A stretch of DNA of 60,000 nt from Hydractinia symbiolongicarpus (Eukaryota; Cnidaria; Hydrozoa; Anthoathecata; Hydractiniidae), in assembly GCF_029227915.1 (NCBI RefSeq), contig NC_079886.1:22484501-22544500 (forward strand). Direction: 5' to 3'. The notes below the pieces were generated by a model. It ran no database searches. It saw only the letters and a program-made list of their open reading frames with translations, and was not told the origin of the DNA. Every line of letters begins with the position of its first letter. The first letter of the stretch is position 1. The position numbers and the translations under genes were made by a program. Below are positions 58,052-60,000 of this stretch, in pieces.

Positions 58052-58070
58052 TGTGTGTTATGAACACACA
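58052..58070. terminator. Hairpin at convergent gene junction
   Basis: 8-bp perfect arms TGTGTGTT/AACACACA with an ATG loop, 14 bp past the integrase stop and 14 bp before the opposing stop. Confidence 0.55.
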
Positions 58071-58083
58071 AAACATATACATA

Positions 58084-58847
58084 TTATGACATATCTATAT
58101 CATACATCCCCTCGAATAACTCACGCGTAGCGTCATCTGGTAAAGTAAAATGATTTCGCCATGAATTCTCTATCCCGAGATTATCATCCCTGAACCTATT
58201 CCATGTATGTACGGCGTTTGGATCGTCACATATTGGATGTCTCTCGATCATATTAGGATACATCTCCCCTATTGTACGAAGCTGATCGTTTAATGATCTG
58301 CGCTGACAACGAAATGTAATGAGGGTGTTGGCGCTTTTTTCCACATTCATTAGGATAGTTCTTGTCAATAACACATATCACATTATCATACGGATAGCCG
58401 GTAGGAACATACCAATCACGAAGCTCCGCAATTTCCAAGGTTCGTAGATAAAGTTGATTTTCTCTTTCATGAAGATCATCGTTAATCATCGCCATAGCCA
58501 TATCCCTCTCCTCAATGGCCTCCTCTAATTTTGAAATACCTTTTAGCGCCAGCCATTTCATGACCTCAAGGGCCTTTGGTTTTCTTGAACGCGCACAAAT
58601 CTCAAGAGCAGCATTCAATGTAATGAATGCTGCTCTTGAGGATTTTTAGTTTTTCCAAGGGGTTGGTTTGAAACCAACACTATTTCATCACGGGAGATGG
58701 TGGGAATATCCCGATATGACTCTGCAATCTTCTCAATCCCTAAAAACCTTTCAAGATCAGCACGTTTAAACATGGTTTTACCTTGATCATCGAATAGAAT
58801 TTCAATAGCTCCAGCAGGTAATGTGGTGTTAATAAGGTAAGTGACAT
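58084..58847 (-). pseudogene. BRO/MSV199-like protein, disrupted
   Basis: Starts at ATG 58847, directly preceded by AATAAA. After an early frame change, the N-terminal block reads LPAGAIEILFDDQGKTMFKR then ADLERFLGIEKIAESYRDIP, like the MSV199/BRO-type N-terminal domain of DNA viruses. It is followed by RKPKALEVMKWLALKGISKL, a helical linker (AIEERDMAMAMINDDLHE) and a C-terminal domain (RDWYVPTGYPYDNVICVIDK; ...HTWNRFRDDN) recalled from similar cnidarian proteins. An inverted duplication at 58601-58640 and another frameshift near 58320 break it. Probable DNA-binding or regulatory function; unproven. Confidence 0.6.
58601..58640. repeat. 17-bp perfect inverted duplication inside the BRO-like gene
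   Basis: CTCAAGAGCAGCATTCA and its exact complement are separated by ATGTAA. It falls in a coding region rather than at a gene end and disrupts the frame, so it looks like a template-switch mutation rather than a signal. Confidence 0.75.
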
Positions 58848-58853
58848 TTTATT

Positions 58854-59051
58854 TTAAATAATGGTTCCAACCAGGGTGATCATTAGGACAGACATGAAAA
58901 AATACATGGTGTTCCTCTGATATTTTACCCTCTCCAGGGCATCACGAAGCTCTTCATCAAGAGCCTCTTATTGAGATTCAAGGTAGGGTATCCTATCCAT
59001 TTCCTCGTAACAGGCCTCGAGCTGTTTTTCTAAAGTTCTGATATATGACAT
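58854..59051 (-). pseudogene. Small tail-anchored protein, one in-frame TAA
   Basis: About 65 codons from ATG 59051 (context AATAAATAAACATG). A coiled-coil head (YIRTLEKQLEACYEEMDR) and a C-terminal hydrophobic segment (MYFFMSVLMITLVGTII) are separated by a TAA near codon 27. It lies between the ATPase and BRO-like genes, same strand, with gaps under 10 bp. Confidence 0.5.
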
Positions 59052-59057
59052 GTTTAT

Positions 59058-59648
59058 TTATTCCAATATGCTCCAATTTTTAGGGTGCTCGAGACGAATA
59101 TATAGGTACGCGTGCTTGGACTTTTTGAGTTGAGCCTTGATCTCTTCCCACTCGGTGTGTTCTATCTGATTTGTCTCTTGATCCAGCAAAACAAGATCAC
59201 TTCTCTCGTGCGGATACCAGCAAAACAACTGCTTTTTCTGCCGGCGGATATTTTTGGGAATTGCGGTATACGATTGTGTCAATAAGAATAACGAGTGCTT
59301 CCTGTGTCGACCGCTTATGGCTAGGTCTAGTAATGGTTGCCTACGTTTATCCAGCGATTCATCCGAAATAATATCGTCGACGATAAAGAGCGTGTTTTCA
59401 CCAGCCAACAGCGACGACAATTTTCCTATCCATTCAAATAACTGATCACCCGGGTCAATTAGAAATACATAGGGGTCTTGCCAGAGACTGGTTTGATAGA
59501 GATATGTCCGATTGTAATGTATGGTGGGACAAAGGATTATAATATTATGAAAGTTACCCCTATATTCATTATCCAGGAGGTCGAGTTTGCCACAAGAAGT
59601 GGGTCCCGTAAAGATAGCTGTATGAGGTTCCTTGACAATATCCAACAT
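59058..59648 (-). CDS. A32-like genome-packaging ATPase, P-loop altered
   Basis: 196 aa, open. The P-loop-like GPTSCGK is at residues 15-21; the Walker B candidate is LFIVDDII (88-95). Further family-typical stretches are IIILCPTIHYN, DLAISGRHRKHSLFLLTQSY, TAIPKNIRRQKK and WYPHERSDL. This is the FtsK/HerA-superfamily packaging ATPase carried by Polintons, which in related viruses drives DNA into capsids. Position 22, normally Thr/Ser that coordinates Mg-nucleotide, is Leu, and the following segment looks shortened by a few residues, so catalysis is doubtful. No AATAAA precedes this ATG. Confidence 0.8.
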   Translation of the reverse strand: MLDIVKEPHTAIFTGPTSCGKLDLLDNEYRGNFHNIIILCPTIHYNRTYLYQTSLWQDPYVFLIDPGDQLFEWIGKLSSLLAGENTLFIVDDIISDESLDKRRQPLLDLAISGRHRKHSLFLLTQSYTAIPKNIRRQKKQLFCWYPHERSDLVLLDQETNQIEHTEWEEIKAQLKKSKHAYLYIRLEHPKNWSILE

Positions 59649-59692
59649 GTTTGTTGTATGCCATGGGCAGACAACAAAACCTTGAACTCTTT

Positions 59693-59935
59693 TTATTTTG
59701 GAGGCATCATGGAACGCTTATACCAGCCTTGTTTAATGGCATAGTCATCGAATAGGATCGCTCCTGTCATATATCCTGCCAATTTAACACCGTCCTCCAG
59801 ATCCATCTTCGCACCTGGTCGAAAAACACCCAATGCTTTTTTAGCACCCAGTGCCAAGACGATGGTGTAGGATACTAGTCTGACAGACTCCCATAGGGAA
59901 TCTACAACTTCCTTTTGATACTCTTTACTGCTCAT
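59693..59935 (-). CDS. Small membrane protein of the element
   Basis: 80 aa, intact: MSSKEYQKEVVDSLWESVRL, then hydrophobic segments (VSYTIVLALGAKKALG and LAGYMTGAILF). ATG in the context TATAATAAAGGATG, nearly identical to those at 50223 and 50669. Same-strand partner of the ATPase (44 bp gap). Function unknown. Confidence 0.65.
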   Translation of the reverse strand: MSSKEYQKEVVDSLWESVRLVSYTIVLALGAKKALGVFRPGAKMDLEDGVKLAGYMTGAILFDDYAIKQGWYKRSMMPPK

Positions 59936-60000
59936 CCTTTATTATATTAGCGCATATGAAAAATATCAATCTCTAGCTGGGGTTGGGGTTTTGAAGATTT

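Larger units (their letters stand above)
49836..60000. mobile_element. Polinton/Maverick (polintovirus-like) element, left part
   Basis: Compact gene cluster on both strands with capsid-like, packaging ATPase, integrase and BRO-like genes, intergenic gaps mostly below 50 bp, and base composition visibly less AT-rich than its surroundings. DNA polymerase B and the adenovirus-like protease expected of a full Polinton are not in the window and would lie to the right, where the element continues. The left border is uncertain (49.8-50.1 kb, just past the SINE tail). Confidence 0.8.

Overview
AT-rich animal DNA, best explained as a cnidarian (probably hydrozoan) genome. The evidence is: intron-containing ciliary genes with GT/AG junctions; a secreted neuropeptide precursor with cnidarian-style repeated amidation sites and X-Pro peptide N-termini; a large Polinton/Maverick-type element built from protein families that I associate with cnidarian genomes; and dense MITE, SINE and minisatellite content. 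Species cannot be fixed from sequence alone.

Layout. 0.2-2.7 kb: a broken pogo/Tigger-like transposase (-) and a broken HIRAN-domain gene (+). 3.3-31.4 kb: fourteen 5'-proximal coding exons of SPAG16/PF20 on the minus strand; the remaining WD40 exons lie off the left edge. Its intron 5 is 21.5 kb and holds a 17.3-kb minisatellite (20-bp monomer, with higher-order repeats of 799 and 1739-1899 bp) plus a decayed ~60-bp T-rich repeat. 34.7-35.25 kb: ARL6 (BBS3) on the plus strand, divergent from SPAG16. An RFX X-box-like site sits 99 bp upstream of the SPAG16 start codon, so this may be a divergent ciliary gene pair. 35.3-40.4 kb: intergenic, with foldback MITEs and a piggyBac-like fossil. 40.4-41.3 kb: a secreted precursor with three -(V/I)FH-Gly-Lys-Arg cassettes, a candidate new FHamide neuropeptide family. 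41.3-48.2 kb: nested TTCGAA/TTTCGCG-type MITEs, Harbinger and Myb-like fossils, and a near-perfect foldback. 48.18-49.78 kb: a tRNA-derived SINE with a 1.36-kb (ATCC)n tail.

49.8-60 kb: the left part of a Polinton/Maverick (polintovirus-like) element that runs off the right edge. It has a probable major capsid protein, an A32-like packaging ATPase, a DD35E retroviral-type integrase, a BRO/MSV199-like protein, several small membrane proteins, a SAP-like protein and a (VPDH-KTQEMC)n repeat protein. No DNA polymerase B or protease is visible in the window. Many genes carry one to three frameshifts or stops, so this copy is decaying or the assembly has errors. Three features of its organisation stand out. 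AATAAA abuts the start codon of most genes on both strands. Perfect hairpins sit exactly at all three convergent gene junctions. A membrane protein carries adjacent YPSL and PSAP late-domain-like motifs. Elsewhere the long repetitive reading frames (satellite and ATCC tract) are not genes.
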